Positions 9,729 to 19,200 of a stretch of DNA of 64,000 bases are shown piece by piece. The notes below the pieces were generated by a model. It saw nothing but the letters and a program-made list of their open reading frames with translations. It did not search any database and had not been told where the DNA came from. The DNA comes from UBA1715 sp045600045 (GTDB lineage: Bacteria > Bacteroidota > Bacteroidia > Bacteroidales > UBA1715). Where the stretch lies: assembly GCA_045600045.1 (NCBI GenBank), contig JAZRXD010000089.1, positions 1 to 64,000 of the forward strand, read 5' to 3'. The position numbers and the translations under genes are program-made. Every line of letters begins with the position of its first letter. The stretch's first letter is position 1.

Positions 9729-9753
9729 TGGATTTTTTTAGGGGAAAAATCCA
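9729..9753. terminator. Second hairpin, terminator-like
   Basis: A perfect 9-bp stem, TGGATTTTT pairing with AAAAATCCA, has a 7-base loop (TTAGGGG). It begins two bases after the previous hairpin, forming a tandem pair upstream of the phosphatase promoter. Confidence 0.4.
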
Positions 9754-9808
9754 TAATTAAATTTCTTTTTAGATTCTAATCTTTCAAAACGTCTTTCATT
9801 GATTATGT

Positions 9809-9816
9809 TATCTTTG
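9809..9816 (+). promoter_or_regulatory. -7 box for the histidine phosphatase gene
   Basis: TATCTTTG matches TAnnTTTG and lies 25 bases before the ATG at 9842. No clear -33 element is seen. Confidence 0.45.
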
Positions 9817-9841
9817 CATTGAATTTACGAGTCATACAAAT

Positions 9842-10372
9842 ATGAAATTATACATAGTCCGTCACGGCGAAACCGAAGAAAATCGCCTTCATATATTACA
9901 AGGTCATTTACCTGGAACATTGACAAAACAAGGCAAAGAACAAATACAAAAAACAGCCGAAGAATTAGCACACAAAAACATTCCTTTCACCTGTATTGTA
10001 TCAAGCGATTTAAAACGTGCTATGGATTCTGCACAAATATTGTCAGAAAATCTTAAACTGCCAATAGTCCCTATGCAAACGCTACGGGAACGAGATTGGG
10101 GGAAATATACGGGTATAACCATTGTAGAAGCAAAAGAGAAATATTACAAAGATGGGAAATGGAATTTTCCCGATTCTGCCGAAACCGACGATGGCATTTA
10201 CCAAAGAGCACAAAACACATTGAAATATTTATCTGAGACATTCCCAAACAACACTATCCTACTTGTTACTCACGGACAATTTGCAAGAAACCTGTTGGCT
10301 GCGAACCAAGGTTGCTCGTACAAAGAAATACCTTCTTTTTCGAACGCTGAAGTAAGAGTTTTGGAACTGTAA
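9842..10372 (+). CDS. Histidine phosphatase family protein
   Basis: This 176-residue cytoplasmic enzyme has the RHGETEEN motif at residues 7-14, with catalytic His8, the conserved Glu in LRERDWGKYTG and the second His in LLVTHGQFARNL. It therefore has the full catalytic set of the phosphoglycerate-mutase-like superfamily. Length and the RERDWG motif suggest a broad-specificity or CobC/PhpB-like phosphatase rather than a glycolytic mutase, but the substrate is not determined. It is a single-gene unit between intergenic regions, with its own -7 box. Confidence 0.88.
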   Translation: MKLYIVRHGETEENRLHILQGHLPGTLTKQGKEQIQKTAEELAHKNIPFTCIVSSDLKRAMDSAQILSENLKLPIVPMQTLRERDWGKYTGITIVEAKEKYYKDGKWNFPDSAETDDGIYQRAQNTLKYLSETFPNNTILLVTHGQFARNLLAANQGCSYKEIPSFSNAEVRVLEL

Positions 10373-10481
10373 CAACACTCTACTATTCGAAAGATTTCTC
10401 AATTATCATTACATATTACCATACACTTCAATGATGGAATTCTTAACATGAAGCGTCCATTTTTGTCTATCATTCTTTTTG

Positions 10482-10514
10482 TTTGGAAAATATAGAAAAT
10501 TAAACATATCTTTG
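10482..10514 (+). promoter_or_regulatory. Promoter of the secreted protein pair
   Basis: TTTG at 10482-10485 and TATCTTTG at 10507-10514 are separated by 21 bases, a good match to the Bacteroidota -33/-7 promoter. The start codon lies 24 bases downstream at 10539. Confidence 0.6.
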
Positions 10515-10538
10515 AGGTCAAACATTGAAATACATACT

Positions 10539-11567
10539 ATGAAAAAACATTTATTATTAGGATTGGCGTTAACAACGCTTATGGGCATGAGTGCCACAGT
10601 TTTTGCACAGGAACCAGTAGTTATGCTTCATCACAATGGTGAACAAACTCCATTTCTTGGTATTGATGGTTTGAAACAAGCCTACGAGGCAGCGGTTGAC
10701 AACGACACAATTTATTTGCCTGGTGGATTGTTCAATCAACCTTCGGATTACATGAAAGGCATTCATATTTATGGCACTGGTATTTTGCCAGATAGCACCA
10801 AAGCAACAACAATTACAACTTTGAGTGGCCAAACACGCATACATACAGGTGCAGACAATTTCCATTTAGAAGGAGTTCAAGGAAATTCAAGCATTAGGTT
10901 TGGAAATGGTAAAGATACGATTTCTCAAATACGTATTATTGGTTGTAAATTCGCAGGAATTGCAGAAAATAATTCTAGTGCTCAAATTACTGGTGTACAG
11001 CTTATTCAATGTATTTTTACAGAAAGCATGAACTTCGCTGGAATAAAAAATTCCATAATGAAAAATTCTATTTTTTGTTCTGAAAGTAGTATTGTGTCAA
11101 CAACATACAATACGTTTGAAAACAATGTCATTATAAGTTCATACGGTTATTATGGTACTAGAGGTTTTAATGGTAATTCAAATACACTGCGTAACAATGC
11201 AATATTATATGCTGCTTCTGGTGATTTTTTGGCAGGGAGTTCAAATTCTTTGTACAATAACACAAATTGTAATGCAGGAAAAGACTGTACAACAAACGAA
11301 AATCCATATACGGTCCTTACAACAGATATGTTTGTGAATTATACTGGTACAACCTTCTCTTTTGACCAAGATTTTCACCTTCAAAATCCAGAATTATATT
11401 TAGGAACAGATGGAACACAAATAGGTATTTATGGTGGAGAATATGCGTGGCCAGATGCAAAGGCTGTTTTGCCGTCAAATCCACATATTCGTGCTTGCAA
11501 TACAGCATCAAATACCGACGAAAATGGTATGTTGCAAATAAATGTTCAAGTTGGCGCTCAAAACTAA
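10539..11567 (+). CDS. Secreted parallel beta-helix-like protein
   Basis: This 342-residue exported protein has a clear signal peptide (MKKHLLLGLALTTLMGMSA, cleaved near VFAQ). The start at 10539 was chosen because upstream in-frame codons precede the signal peptide and overlap the promoter. The mature part resembles right-handed beta-helix proteins: an opening that recalls surface proteins listing timed or grouped items (GLKQAYEAAVDNDTIYLPGG), then many short turns rich in Asn, Ser and Ile (NTFENNVIISS, NSNTLRNNAILY). No catalytic motif and no obvious T9SS C-terminal domain is present; it ends NVQVGAQN. Only four bases separate it from the next gene, a T9SS cargo, so the two are probably co-transcribed and may act together at the cell surface. 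Specific function unknown. Confidence 0.75.
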   Translation: MKKHLLLGLALTTLMGMSATVFAQEPVVMLHHNGEQTPFLGIDGLKQAYEAAVDNDTIYLPGGLFNQPSDYMKGIHIYGTGILPDSTKATTITTLSGQTRIHTGADNFHLEGVQGNSSIRFGNGKDTISQIRIIGCKFAGIAENNSSAQITGVQLIQCIFTESMNFAGIKNSIMKNSIFCSESSIVSTTYNTFENNVIISSYGYYGTRGFNGNSNTLRNNAILYAASGDFLAGSSNSLYNNTNCNAGKDCTTNENPYTVLTTDMFVNYTGTTFSFDQDFHLQNPELYLGTDGTQIGIYGGEYAWPDAKAVLPSNPHIRACNTASNTDENGMLQINVQVGAQN

Positions 11568-11571
11568 TCGC

Positions 11572-13470
11572 ATGAAAATCCTAAGATGCATAGTTCTCGT
11601 ACTTGCTACCTGCCTAACAAGCGCGTATGCATTTTCGCAAAATGCTATTTCTCAATATCAATATTGGTTTAATAGTGATTTTGGAAATGCTGTGGTTGTG
11701 CAGCAGGAATTTGCAAAAAATGTTGACATTGCTCCCAAAATTGATGCAAGTTCACTGACGGAAGGTTTACACGTGCTGAATATTCGTTTTCAAGATAAAA
11801 ACGGCGTGTGGAGTGCAGTGAAAAGTCAATTTTTCTTGAAACCAACACCGAAAATTGCAAAAGAAAATGCGATGTCTGTTTGTCAATATTGGATAGATTA
11901 CGATTTTGCCAATGCGGTAACAACAGAAACCGCAAACGCGCAAGATATTGTGTTAGATACAAAACTGAATTTTGAAACTATCGGCGAAGGTTTACACGTG
12001 CTGAATATTCGTTTTCAAGACAAAAACGGCGTGTGGAGTGCGGTAAAAAGTCAATTTTTCCTGAAACCAGTGCAGAAAGTTGCAAAAGAAAATGCAATGT
12101 CTGTTTGTCAATATTGGATAGATTACGATTTTGCCAATGCGGTAACAACGGAAACCGCAAACGCGAAAGATATTGTGTTAGATACAAAACTGAATTTTGA
12201 AACTATCGGCGAAGGTTTACACGTGCTGAACATTCGTTTTCAAGATAAAAACGGCGTGTGGACATCAACGAAAAGTCAATTCTTTGCGAAAAAAGCATAC
12301 CGAAATCAAACGGAAGACGGCAATATTGTAACGTATCAATATTGGTTTGATGACAATTTTGTTGATGCACAAACAATGGTATTGGAAAGTGCTGGCAAAA
12401 ATGTTGATATAGCAGACAAATTAGATTGCCGCCGAATACCAAAAGGCGTTCATTACTTGAATTTCCGTTCTATGGACAATCGTGGTGTGTGGAGCAGCGT
12501 AATTACCGACACAATCGAGAAAATCTCGTTGCCAATTGCAGATTTCACGTTCGATACACTTGAAATTACATGTAAATCAATCACTTTGCGATTCAAAGAC
12601 AATAGTATTGATGGTGATGCATATCAATGGAATTTTGGCGATGCCACCGATGTTGACACAAGCCGCAATCCGACACATACGTTTGGCGAAGGTGAATTTT
12701 TTGTTTCGCTGATGGTTAGCGATACTACATTGAATAGTGATAGCGCAAAAGCAGCTCCGCTTACTTTCGAGGAAGAACGATTGTATGAAGAACTTTCAGA
12801 AACTGCTTGTGAGTCATTTGTATGGAACGGAGAAACATTCACAGAATCAAATGATTATGAAAGAACATTTTTAACAGAAAATGGTTGCGATTCTGTTGTT
12901 ACGCTTCATTTAACAATCAATAAATCGGTGGAAAATCACATAGAAGAACAAGCGTGCGAATCGTTTGTTTGGGGAAGTGAGGAATATACACTTTCGGGAG
13001 ATTATACGCAGACACTACAAACAGTAACAGGTTGTGATTCAACTGTTACGTTACATTTAACAATCAACCATGCAACGGTTTCTGATTTTAGCGAAACGTC
13101 ATCTCAACCATTTGTTTGGAATGGCGTAACATACAACGAAAGCGGCGATTACGTACAAACATTGGAGACACAAACAGGTTGCGACAGTGTTGTAACCTTG
13201 CATTTGACAATCCAAACAGGAATCGAAAATGTGAATGTTTCAAAAATTGTAATGTATCCAATTCCAGCAAAAGATTACTTAAATATTGAATCATCAGAAA
13301 TGATTAACCACATAGAAATCGTCAATGCTGCGGGTCAAGTCGTTAATCGTTATTCTGTTATGGGAACAAAGGCAAAATGCGATGTCTCATCATTACTAAA
13401 TGGTGTGTATTCGGTTAAGATGTATCTTAACAACGTACCTGTTCCAATCCAAAAAACATTTGTGAAATAA
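11572..13470 (+). CDS. T9SS-exported repeat protein with PKD domain
   Basis: This 632-residue secreted protein has a signal peptide ending near AYAFSQ. Four 'YWF/YWI' repeats follow, in the order degenerate, near-identical, near-identical, degenerate, with a 75-residue period (core GLHVLNIRFQDKNGVWS). After them come a PKD-like domain (YQWNFGDATDVDTSRNPTHT), three copies of an approximately 45-residue module with FVWNG and GCDSVVTLHLTI, and a C-terminal T9SS type A sorting domain (MYPIPAKDYLNIESS ... GVYSVKMY). The YWF and CDSVVTLHL repeats are common in large surface proteins of Bacteroidota. It should cross the outer membrane by T9SS and be anchored or released, probably as an adhesin-like or structural protein. 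It follows the beta-helix gene by four bases. Confidence 0.88.
   Translation: MKILRCIVLVLATCLTSAYAFSQNAISQYQYWFNSDFGNAVVVQQEFAKNVDIAPKIDASSLTEGLHVLNIRFQDKNGVWSAVKSQFFLKPTPKIAKENAMSVCQYWIDYDFANAVTTETANAQDIVLDTKLNFETIGEGLHVLNIRFQDKNGVWSAVKSQFFLKPVQKVAKENAMSVCQYWIDYDFANAVTTETANAKDIVLDTKLNFETIGEGLHVLNIRFQDKNGVWTSTKSQFFAKKAYRNQTEDGNIVTYQYWFDDNFVDAQTMVLESAGKNVDIADKLDCRRIPKGVHYLNFRSMDNRGVWSSVITDTIEKISLPIADFTFDTLEITCKSITLRFKDNSIDGDAYQWNFGDATDVDTSRNPTHTFGEGEFFVSLMVSDTTLNSDSAKAAPLTFEEERLYEELSETACESFVWNGETFTESNDYERTFLTENGCDSVVTLHLTINKSVENHIEEQACESFVWGSEEYTLSGDYTQTLQTVTGCDSTVTLHLTINHATVSDFSETSSQPFVWNGVTYNESGDYVQTLETQTGCDSVVTLHLTIQTGIENVNVSKIVMYPIPAKDYLNIESSEMINHIEIVNAAGQVVNRYSVMGTKAKCDVSSLLNGVYSVKMYLNNVPVPIQKTFVK
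11810..12285 (+). repeat. Near-identical 225-bp tandem repeats inside the cargo gene
   Basis: Blocks with a 225-bp period (for example from 11856 and from 12081) are nearly identical in nucleotides for about 180 bases, differing at only a handful of positions. This is far closer than needed to conserve protein sequence and suggests recent duplication or gene conversion. Confidence 0.85.
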
Positions 13471-13614
13471 AACTGGTTGTACTTATTTAATAAGAGATGA
13501 GAAAGAATTTTATGGATTAATACTTTGAAATGCTATAAATTATTCCTCTAAGTTAGAATCTTATTATATGTAATACGGATATTCCTTTACCTACCAATGC
13601 TTCTGCACCTTTAG

Positions 13615-13645
13615 TTTGAGGAAACACTATTTTGTTTTATATTTG
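13615..13645 (+). promoter_or_regulatory. Promoter of the GNAT gene
   Basis: TTTG at 13615-13618 and TATATTTG at 13638-13645 are separated by exactly 19 bases, a textbook Bacteroidota promoter. The chosen ATG lies 46 bases downstream. Confidence 0.65.
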
Positions 13646-13691
13646 CTTGTCAAGCGAAATAAAAACAATAACAAGTAAGACTACCAATAAT

Positions 13692-14363
13692 ATGAATCCT
13701 TTTTCTAAAGAAGATTTTATTGCTTACGCTCAAGATAAAGGGCTTTATGTACTGGGGAAAAAAGATGAGAAAAAGTTTGTAGAATGTGGCGTAGATGCGT
13801 TTCTTGGCTACGGAATGTACAACACGTTTTTCAATCATTATGATACCCCAGATAAATCGTACAATGATAAATTGGCACTTCTTATGCGACTGCTATTCCG
13901 TGGAACTCCTGAAGCTGTCGTTATTGCCAATTCCGAAGACGTTGATGGTTTCGCACAATTTCTTCCACCTGGCTTCTCGGGAACTCCACTAATTAGATAC
14001 ATTCTTGCGGGCGGATGGAAATTGCCTTTTATGCATAATGGGATCTCTACTATCATCCATTCGGATGCCGTTGAGAAATATTCGTTTATGAAAAAAAAAG
14101 AAATCACACAAAACGAGGACATATATCTCTATAATCTTGCGGTAAAACACAATAGGCAACATAGACATATAGCATCTACACTTATACACACTATGCAAGA
14201 ATATGCCTCAAATATCGGTCGTTGCTGTTATCTTGAAACATACGACCCCAATAATATAACTATTTATGAACGTATGGGATTCAAACTCCAAAAAGAATCG
14301 AGTGTGCCAAATTCTGATTTAACACATTACCCTTTCTTGAAAAATCCCACAGAACAAAAATAA
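13692..14363 (+). CDS. GNAT family N-acetyltransferase
   Basis: This 223-residue cytoplasmic protein has its C-terminal half fitting the GNAT fold. IYLYNLAVKHNRQHRHIAS corresponds to beta4 and the acetyl-CoA-binding turn (consensus Q/RxxGxG/A, here RQHRHIAS, a weak match), followed by a long helix and the LETYDPNNITIYERMGF ending typical of the family. The N-terminal half is less conserved, and the substrate is not evident. The start at 13692 (MNPFSKED) was chosen over an upstream codon because the promoter -7 box at 13638-13645 would put the earlier start too close to or before the transcription start. It stands alone and converges on the rubrerythrin gene across a shared terminator. Confidence 0.8.
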   Translation: MNPFSKEDFIAYAQDKGLYVLGKKDEKKFVECGVDAFLGYGMYNTFFNHYDTPDKSYNDKLALLMRLLFRGTPEAVVIANSEDVDGFAQFLPPGFSGTPLIRYILAGGWKLPFMHNGISTIIHSDAVEKYSFMKKKEITQNEDIYLYNLAVKHNRQHRHIASTLIHTMQEYASNIGRCCYLETYDPNNITIYERMGFKLQKESSVPNSDLTHYPFLKNPTEQK

Positions 14364-14457
14364 CATTGACAACCGACTCGATATTACAAAAGTGTCGGAT
14401 TGTCTAATGACTAATAAAAATAAACGTTTGGGACTGATATAACTGAAGAATTCTGTT

Positions 14458-14495
14458 AACAAAAAGGCTCGTCACTAATGGCGAGCCTTTTTGTT
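14458..14495. terminator. Bidirectional intrinsic terminator
   Basis: A perfect 14-bp stem (AACAAAAAGGCTCG pairing with CGAGCCTTTTTGTT) with a 10-base loop and A/T tracts on both flanks lies between the convergent GNAT and rubrerythrin genes, so it can serve both strands. Confidence 0.9.
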
Positions 14496-14510
14496 TGATA
14501 ACGTATAATT

Positions 14511-15059
14511 TTATTTTTTGAAATAGCGGTTGTATAAACCTTGGAAACCTTGACCGTGACGAGCCTCGTCTTTTGCCATTTCGTGAACAGTGTCGTGAAT
14601 TGCGTCAAGATCTTGAGCTTTAGCGTTTTTAGCAATACGCATTTTGTCTTCGCAAGCACCAGCTTCAGCCATCATACGTTTTTCAAGGTTAGTTTTTGTA
14701 TCCCAAACAACATCACCAAGTAGTTCGGCAAATTTAGAAGCATGTTCAGCTTCTTCCAAAGCATAGCGTTTAAATGCTTCTGCAATTTCTGGGTATCCTT
14801 CGCGGTCAGCTTGACGACTCATAGCCAAGTACATTCCTACTTCAGTGCATTCACCCATGAAATGTGCGTTTAAGTCTTTCTTCATTTCTGCATCACAATC
14901 TTTTGCGATACCAATAACGTGTTCTGTTACAAATGTTAAACCTGCTTTTTCGTCAGCAACTTTCCATTCTACAATCTGTTTACATTGTGGACAGCGTTCT
15001 GGGGCTTCGTCTCCTTCGTGAACATAGCCACATACTGGACAAATAAATTTTTTTGACAT
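14511..15059 (-). CDS. Reverse rubrerythrin (NADH peroxidase type)
   Basis: This 182-residue protein has an N-terminal rubredoxin-like iron site (C7, C10, C23, C26 in CPVCGYVHEG and RCPQC). A ferritin-like diiron four-helix domain follows, with EEAEHASKF and DEARHGQGF supplying Glu and His ligands. The rubredoxin-first order defines reverse rubrerythrins, which reduce hydrogen peroxide in anaerobes using electrons from NAD(P)H through a partner reductase. It lies nine bases downstream of a Fur/PerR-type regulator on the same strand and ends at a strong bidirectional terminator. The pairing indicates induction by peroxide. Confidence 0.93.
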   Translation of the reverse strand: MSKKFICPVCGYVHEGDEAPERCPQCKQIVEWKVADEKAGLTFVTEHVIGIAKDCDAEMKKDLNAHFMGECTEVGMYLAMSRQADREGYPEIAEAFKRYALEEAEHASKFAELLGDVVWDTKTNLEKRMMAEAGACEDKMRIAKNAKAQDLDAIHDTVHEMAKDEARHGQGFQGLYNRYFKK

Positions 15060-15068
15060 AATTTTTAA

Positions 15069-15494
15069 TTATTTAGTTAAACATAGATTACATATTCCTT
15101 TATAGTACATTTGAGTTTCTGTAATTTTAAAATTCTTTAAAATTACGTTGTCAGATGGATAATCAAACTTTTGCTCAATATCAAAAATTTTTCCACAACA
15201 ATTGCACATAAAATGCGCGTGTTGAGTGGAATAACCATCATAATGAACCATTTTATCGTCTATAAGAATTGATAGAATAGCCCCTTTGGATTCCAGTAAT
15301 TGCAATGTATTGTATATTGTTGTTTTTGAAAGCGTTATCATTTCCTTTGATAGCGACTCGTAGATTTCATCAATAGCTGGATGAGTTCTATGTTCCAACA
15401 AATACTTTAAAATTGCAATTCGTTGAATCGAAGGTTTTATACCAAATTGATTCAATCTATCAATTACCTGTTCTTTTGTGATAATTGTATTCAT
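15069..15494 (-). CDS. Fur family transcriptional regulator, PerR-like
   Basis: This 141-residue metalloregulator has an N-terminal winged helix (about 1-80, with PSIQRIAILKYLLEHRTHP and LSKTTIYNTLQLLESKG) and a C-terminal dimerisation domain with HAHFMCNCCGK and GICNLC. These supply two Cys-x-x-C pairs for structural zinc and His residues for the sensing metal. Being in an operon with rubrerythrin argues for a peroxide sensor of PerR type rather than an iron-uptake Fur. The start at 15494 is preferred to an upstream one at 15551 because the extra residues align with nothing in the family and a palindromic operator plus -7 box lie in between. Confidence 0.88.
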   Translation of the reverse strand: MNTIITKEQVIDRLNQFGIKPSIQRIAILKYLLEHRTHPAIDEIYESLSKEMITLSKTTIYNTLQLLESKGAILSILIDDKMVHYDGYSTQHAHFMCNCCGKIFDIEQKFDYPSDNVILKNFKITETQMYYKGICNLCLTK

Positions 15495-15499
15495 TGTAA

Positions 15500-15518
15500 A
15501 TTTGTATTCATTACAAAT
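15500..15518. promoter_or_regulatory. Fur/PerR-type operator
   Basis: A perfect 7-5-7 inverted repeat, ATTTGTA-ttcat-TACAAAT, is 19 bp long, the size of Fur-family boxes. It sits five bases upstream of the perR-like start and overlaps the -7 box at 15514-15521, so binding would block transcription. Autoregulation is inferred. Confidence 0.6.
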
Positions 15519-15521
15519 ATA
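15514..15521 (-). promoter_or_regulatory. -7 box of the perR-rubrerythrin operon
   Basis: TATATTTG on the minus strand lies 19 bases from the ATG at 15494 and is overlapped by the palindromic operator. Confidence 0.5.
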
Positions 15522-15621
15522 TACAAAAGAATGGAATTTTTTTTGTAGCAAATTGAACAGTTTAGGAGATTTTTATTTATTACGAAATTCCAATCACTAA
15601 TCTCTATTTACAACTTTATTA

Positions 15622-15651
15622 TTTGAATATTTAATAAATCCAATACCTTTG
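15622..15651 (+). promoter_or_regulatory. Promoter of tsaE
   Basis: TTTG at 15622-15625 and TACCTTTG at 15644-15651 are 18 bases apart. The site supports a start at 15697 rather than at the codon overlapping the box. Confidence 0.55.
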
Positions 15652-15696
15652 CATTGGTTGATTATGGTAATCAACACGATTCAAAAACGGTGTACA

Positions 15697-16110
15697 ATGT
15701 CTTGTATTACAATAAATTCGCTATATGAAATTTCCAAAGCGGCTGCAGAATTCAAAGCTGCGATTGGCGACCATAAAGTAATTGCCTTCCACGGAGAAAT
15801 GGGAGCTGGTAAAACAACATTTATCAAAGCATTATGCAAAGAATTTGGTGTGACCGACAATGTTTCGAGTCCAACATTTGCAATCATCAATGAATATTTA
15901 ACTCCTGAGAAATCAACAATTTACCATTTTGATTTATACCGTCTGGAAACCATTGCCGATTTACAAAACATTGGTGCCGAAGATTATTTCTACAGCGGAA
16001 GACTATGCTTAATCGAATGGCCGGAAATTGCAGAACCTTTATTACCTGGCGATACGTTACATGTCACCATTTCGGTAAATAAGAACAATACAAGGCAAAT
16101 TTTGTTCTAA
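15697..16110 (+). CDS. tsaE: tRNA threonylcarbamoyladenosine biosynthesis ATPase TsaE
   Basis: This 137-residue cytoplasmic ATPase supports the TsaBD complex in making N6-threonylcarbamoyladenosine at position 37 of ANN-decoding tRNAs. It shows Walker A GEMGAGKTTFIKAL, the family motif SSPTFAIINEY, HFDLYRLE and CLIEWPEIAEPLLPGD. Length and motif order fit TsaE throughout. The start at 15697 is set by family length and the upstream promoter. It stands alone on its strand ahead of the large T9SS cargo gene. Confidence 0.93.
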   Translation: MSCITINSLYEISKAAAEFKAAIGDHKVIAFHGEMGAGKTTFIKALCKEFGVTDNVSSPTFAIINEYLTPEKSTIYHFDLYRLETIADLQNIGAEDYFYSGRLCLIEWPEIAEPLLPGDTLHVTISVNKNNTRQILF

Positions 16111-16203
16111 AAAAGCAACATTTTTTCTTGCATTGACCACACATTTTTTTGTAATTTGTCCACAAATCAATTGAAGATTTAACTAACTCTATTTCAATAC
16201 TCT

Positions 16204-19200
16204 ATGAAGCGTCTATACCTTATATTGGCTTTGTTTTTTATGCCATTTGCAACAGTATTTGCAGATGGAACAAAACAATTAATGCCAAATGCAGGTACAG
16301 AAGACAATCCTGTAGCAAAAGGAACGTGCTACTTAGCAATTGGTTCCCAAGAAGGAGGTAGCGGTCCATCACGTGCTTTTGCCAGATATAATTCCGACGG
16401 AAGCAGTTGTGGAGACCAAGATAGATTATACATAAGAATTGATGATTGTAACACAGAAAAAATTTATCTTGGTTTTGGAGGAATTAGATATGATGGAACT
16501 TTAGCCACAATAAGCAATAATAAATTTTATTCTGGAAGTACCGAACTAATCATTAAGTATAGAATAAAACAATGTGTTGCCGACGATAATGATATCAATC
16601 CACCTGTAAATAACGGATTGACAGATGCAGAAAGAGCAGGTGCCGATATTGTTGTATACAATGAACATAATGTACCAACGAAAGATGCTGGCTATATAAA
16701 AAATTATGCCGAGGCGTATTATGGCCCCCAAATAAACGGTTCCACCAAAGGTTACAATCCAATTATTGTTGAAGTTCCAAGAAATGGACTTTATTATTTA
16801 GAATTTTATATCGGTTGCGATATTGGAAATAATAGCAGAAAACCTATTGACTTTGAATTTTTTGATGTTTCAGTAGTAAAAACAGAAAATGGTACATCAA
16901 AATCCATTGATGGACGTGTTTACTCTCGTTCGTGGGGATTGAATGCAAATGGAAATACCAACGAAGTGTGGTCAACATTTTATACATATTCAACCGACCA
17001 TTACACATCAAAAGTCTATCTTTGCGGTGTAATGCCCTATCGTTTTGTTTTTTGCTGTAACTCATTTGGTGCAATAAACACAAGTACCGTTGAAGAAAAT
17101 CGTCAATCATATCCAAGCCCTGCTGATGAAAAACCAGTTGTTCATCCGAACTACATTCCAGAATACAAAATATTTTTAACCTCACCCGACACAAAATTTT
17201 ATGGCGAACCAGCGATGCCTAATCTTCCAAAGAAATTGTCGTTTGCTGGTGATGCGATGACTTGCGAAGATTTGATTTTCGTAATGGAATTAATCAACAG
17301 AGAAGACGCCACAATTGAATTGTATTTGAACGAGGATGCTTCGGAAGACACCATTGCTGATAAAGTTTTAATTGATGTATTAAAATCAGGAGAAGCCGAA
17401 TCCCGAGGTTACCATTATCCTTGGAAAGACAGATCGGAAATAAAAGAAGCAGGAACATATTTCTATATTCCGGATGATGGTTCTTCCGATATAGTAGCGT
17501 GTTCTCGTCAATACAAACTTTCGCTTTTCGACCAACGATTCATTTCCGGTGGCAAGACATACAATATTGGCGATACAATAACAACTGAAGTTGTTCCTTC
17601 TGCTATTGCTTGGAATGAACCATTAGGCAGTGAAAACAATCCAATTTTAATACGAACCAAAGACGATTTGATAGCTTTAGCAAATGCAGTCAACAATGGG
17701 ACTGCATATAGTTACGAAATTAACGATTTCTATCTAAACGCCACAGGGCAACATTCCGCAACATTTGCTATTCCAAACACAGACGGATTTGCTGGTATAA
17801 ATTTTTACCTCACTGCACCAACAGGAACTATAATTTTAGATGATGAGTGGCAAGGAATTGGAACTACCGAAAATCCATTTCAAGGAACGTTCCGTTGCGG
17901 CCGATACAGTCCAAATCCTTCTGCCGACAACGACAACCCTGACCATTTAAGATATGCCGGCGACCAAGACACGATTATATTTAGTGAGGCAACTTGCGGT
18001 TTGTTCGTTAATTGTAAAAATGCTGTTATCGACAACATTCACATAAAAGGAAATATCACCGATGAAATTGAAGGTTATTTTGCTGGATTATGTAATTATG
18101 CAGAAGGTACGAAATTCTTAAATTGTTCAAATGCAGCAGAAATTACCATAGATGCTGTTAGCGATAATTATTCCTACGGAGGCATTTTAGGATATGGAGA
18201 AAATTGTTTTATCGATTCTTGTTCAAATAAAGGTGCTTTAAATGCCGAAGATTGTGACAAGGTTGGCGGTATAGCTGGTTACCTTAATAACGGAACAGTG
18301 AATTTTTGCCACAACAATGGAACGATAAACGCCCAATCCTACGCTGGTGGAATTGTTGGAAAAATGTCAGGTACCACAAACAAAATCACCAATTGTAAAA
18401 ATATTGGTAGTCTAAATTCCAAACTTAGTTCAGGAGGTATTTTAGGACGTATTGAAAGTTCATCAACAACAAATTTGTCTTCGGGAATCATCTCTGATTG
18501 TTGTAATACCGGTACGATAACCAGTGAACAAATTGCAACTGGCATTGTAGGTTTAAAAAATAATGCAACAATCAACATTGACCATTGTTTGAATACTGGA
18601 ATTATTGAAGCTGATGATGATTTAGCATTTGCATTCGATATAGAAGAAGATGATAAAAATGTATCATATTCAATTTCTTACGGTGAGATTGAAAAATATA
18701 TAACTACAACAGTTTCAACCGCTACACCTTCTATTTCCTCATTAGGTGAAAGCCACTTTTTTGAAGACGAAGGAAGATTCAACTTATATGGCACGAACTG
18801 TTGTGGAAAAACATGGAGAACGGAAGAAGCAGGACGTTTGTATCAAAACGACAAATTATTCTATTTGGCTTGGGATGGTAAATTCGACAATGGCGACTGC
18901 GTTGTTGGTGATGTTACCGTAAATTATCAAAAAAATACTGGTGTAACCCACTTCCCTTTCTACGATCCCGAAAATATAAAATACGACGAAAGTAAAGGTT
19001 GGAGAGGTTTGGTTGTATATCGTATTGCACCTATCGCCGACACGGTTCGTGGTTTGCTAAAAGATCCTATTGAACAAACAGAATATCAAATAGCAAACAA
19101 TATTACCGATCCTGAGAATTACGGTTACCAAAAATTGCCGAAAGATTATTACAATACAAGTACTACTTCCGAAGAACGAGGTTACGAAATGAAATTGTAT

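Larger units (their letters stand above)
9382..9841. other. 460-bp intergenic region with hairpins
   Basis: The region holds no gene I can support. It contains two perfect inverted repeats (9694-9726 and 9729-9753), a small palindrome TAGTAC-act-GTACTA near 9675-9689, a direct repeat of GTTTGAACT (near 9480 and 9503), and a -7 box for the next gene. A 36-codon ORF at 9498-9608 has no supporting evidence. Confidence 0.5.

Noticed and set aside
11810..12285. Tandem repeat as a mobile-element or assembly duplication
   Set aside because: The period is an exact multiple of three, the repeats are in frame, and diverged copies flank them, so it is treated as a coding repeat; assembly collapse remains possible.
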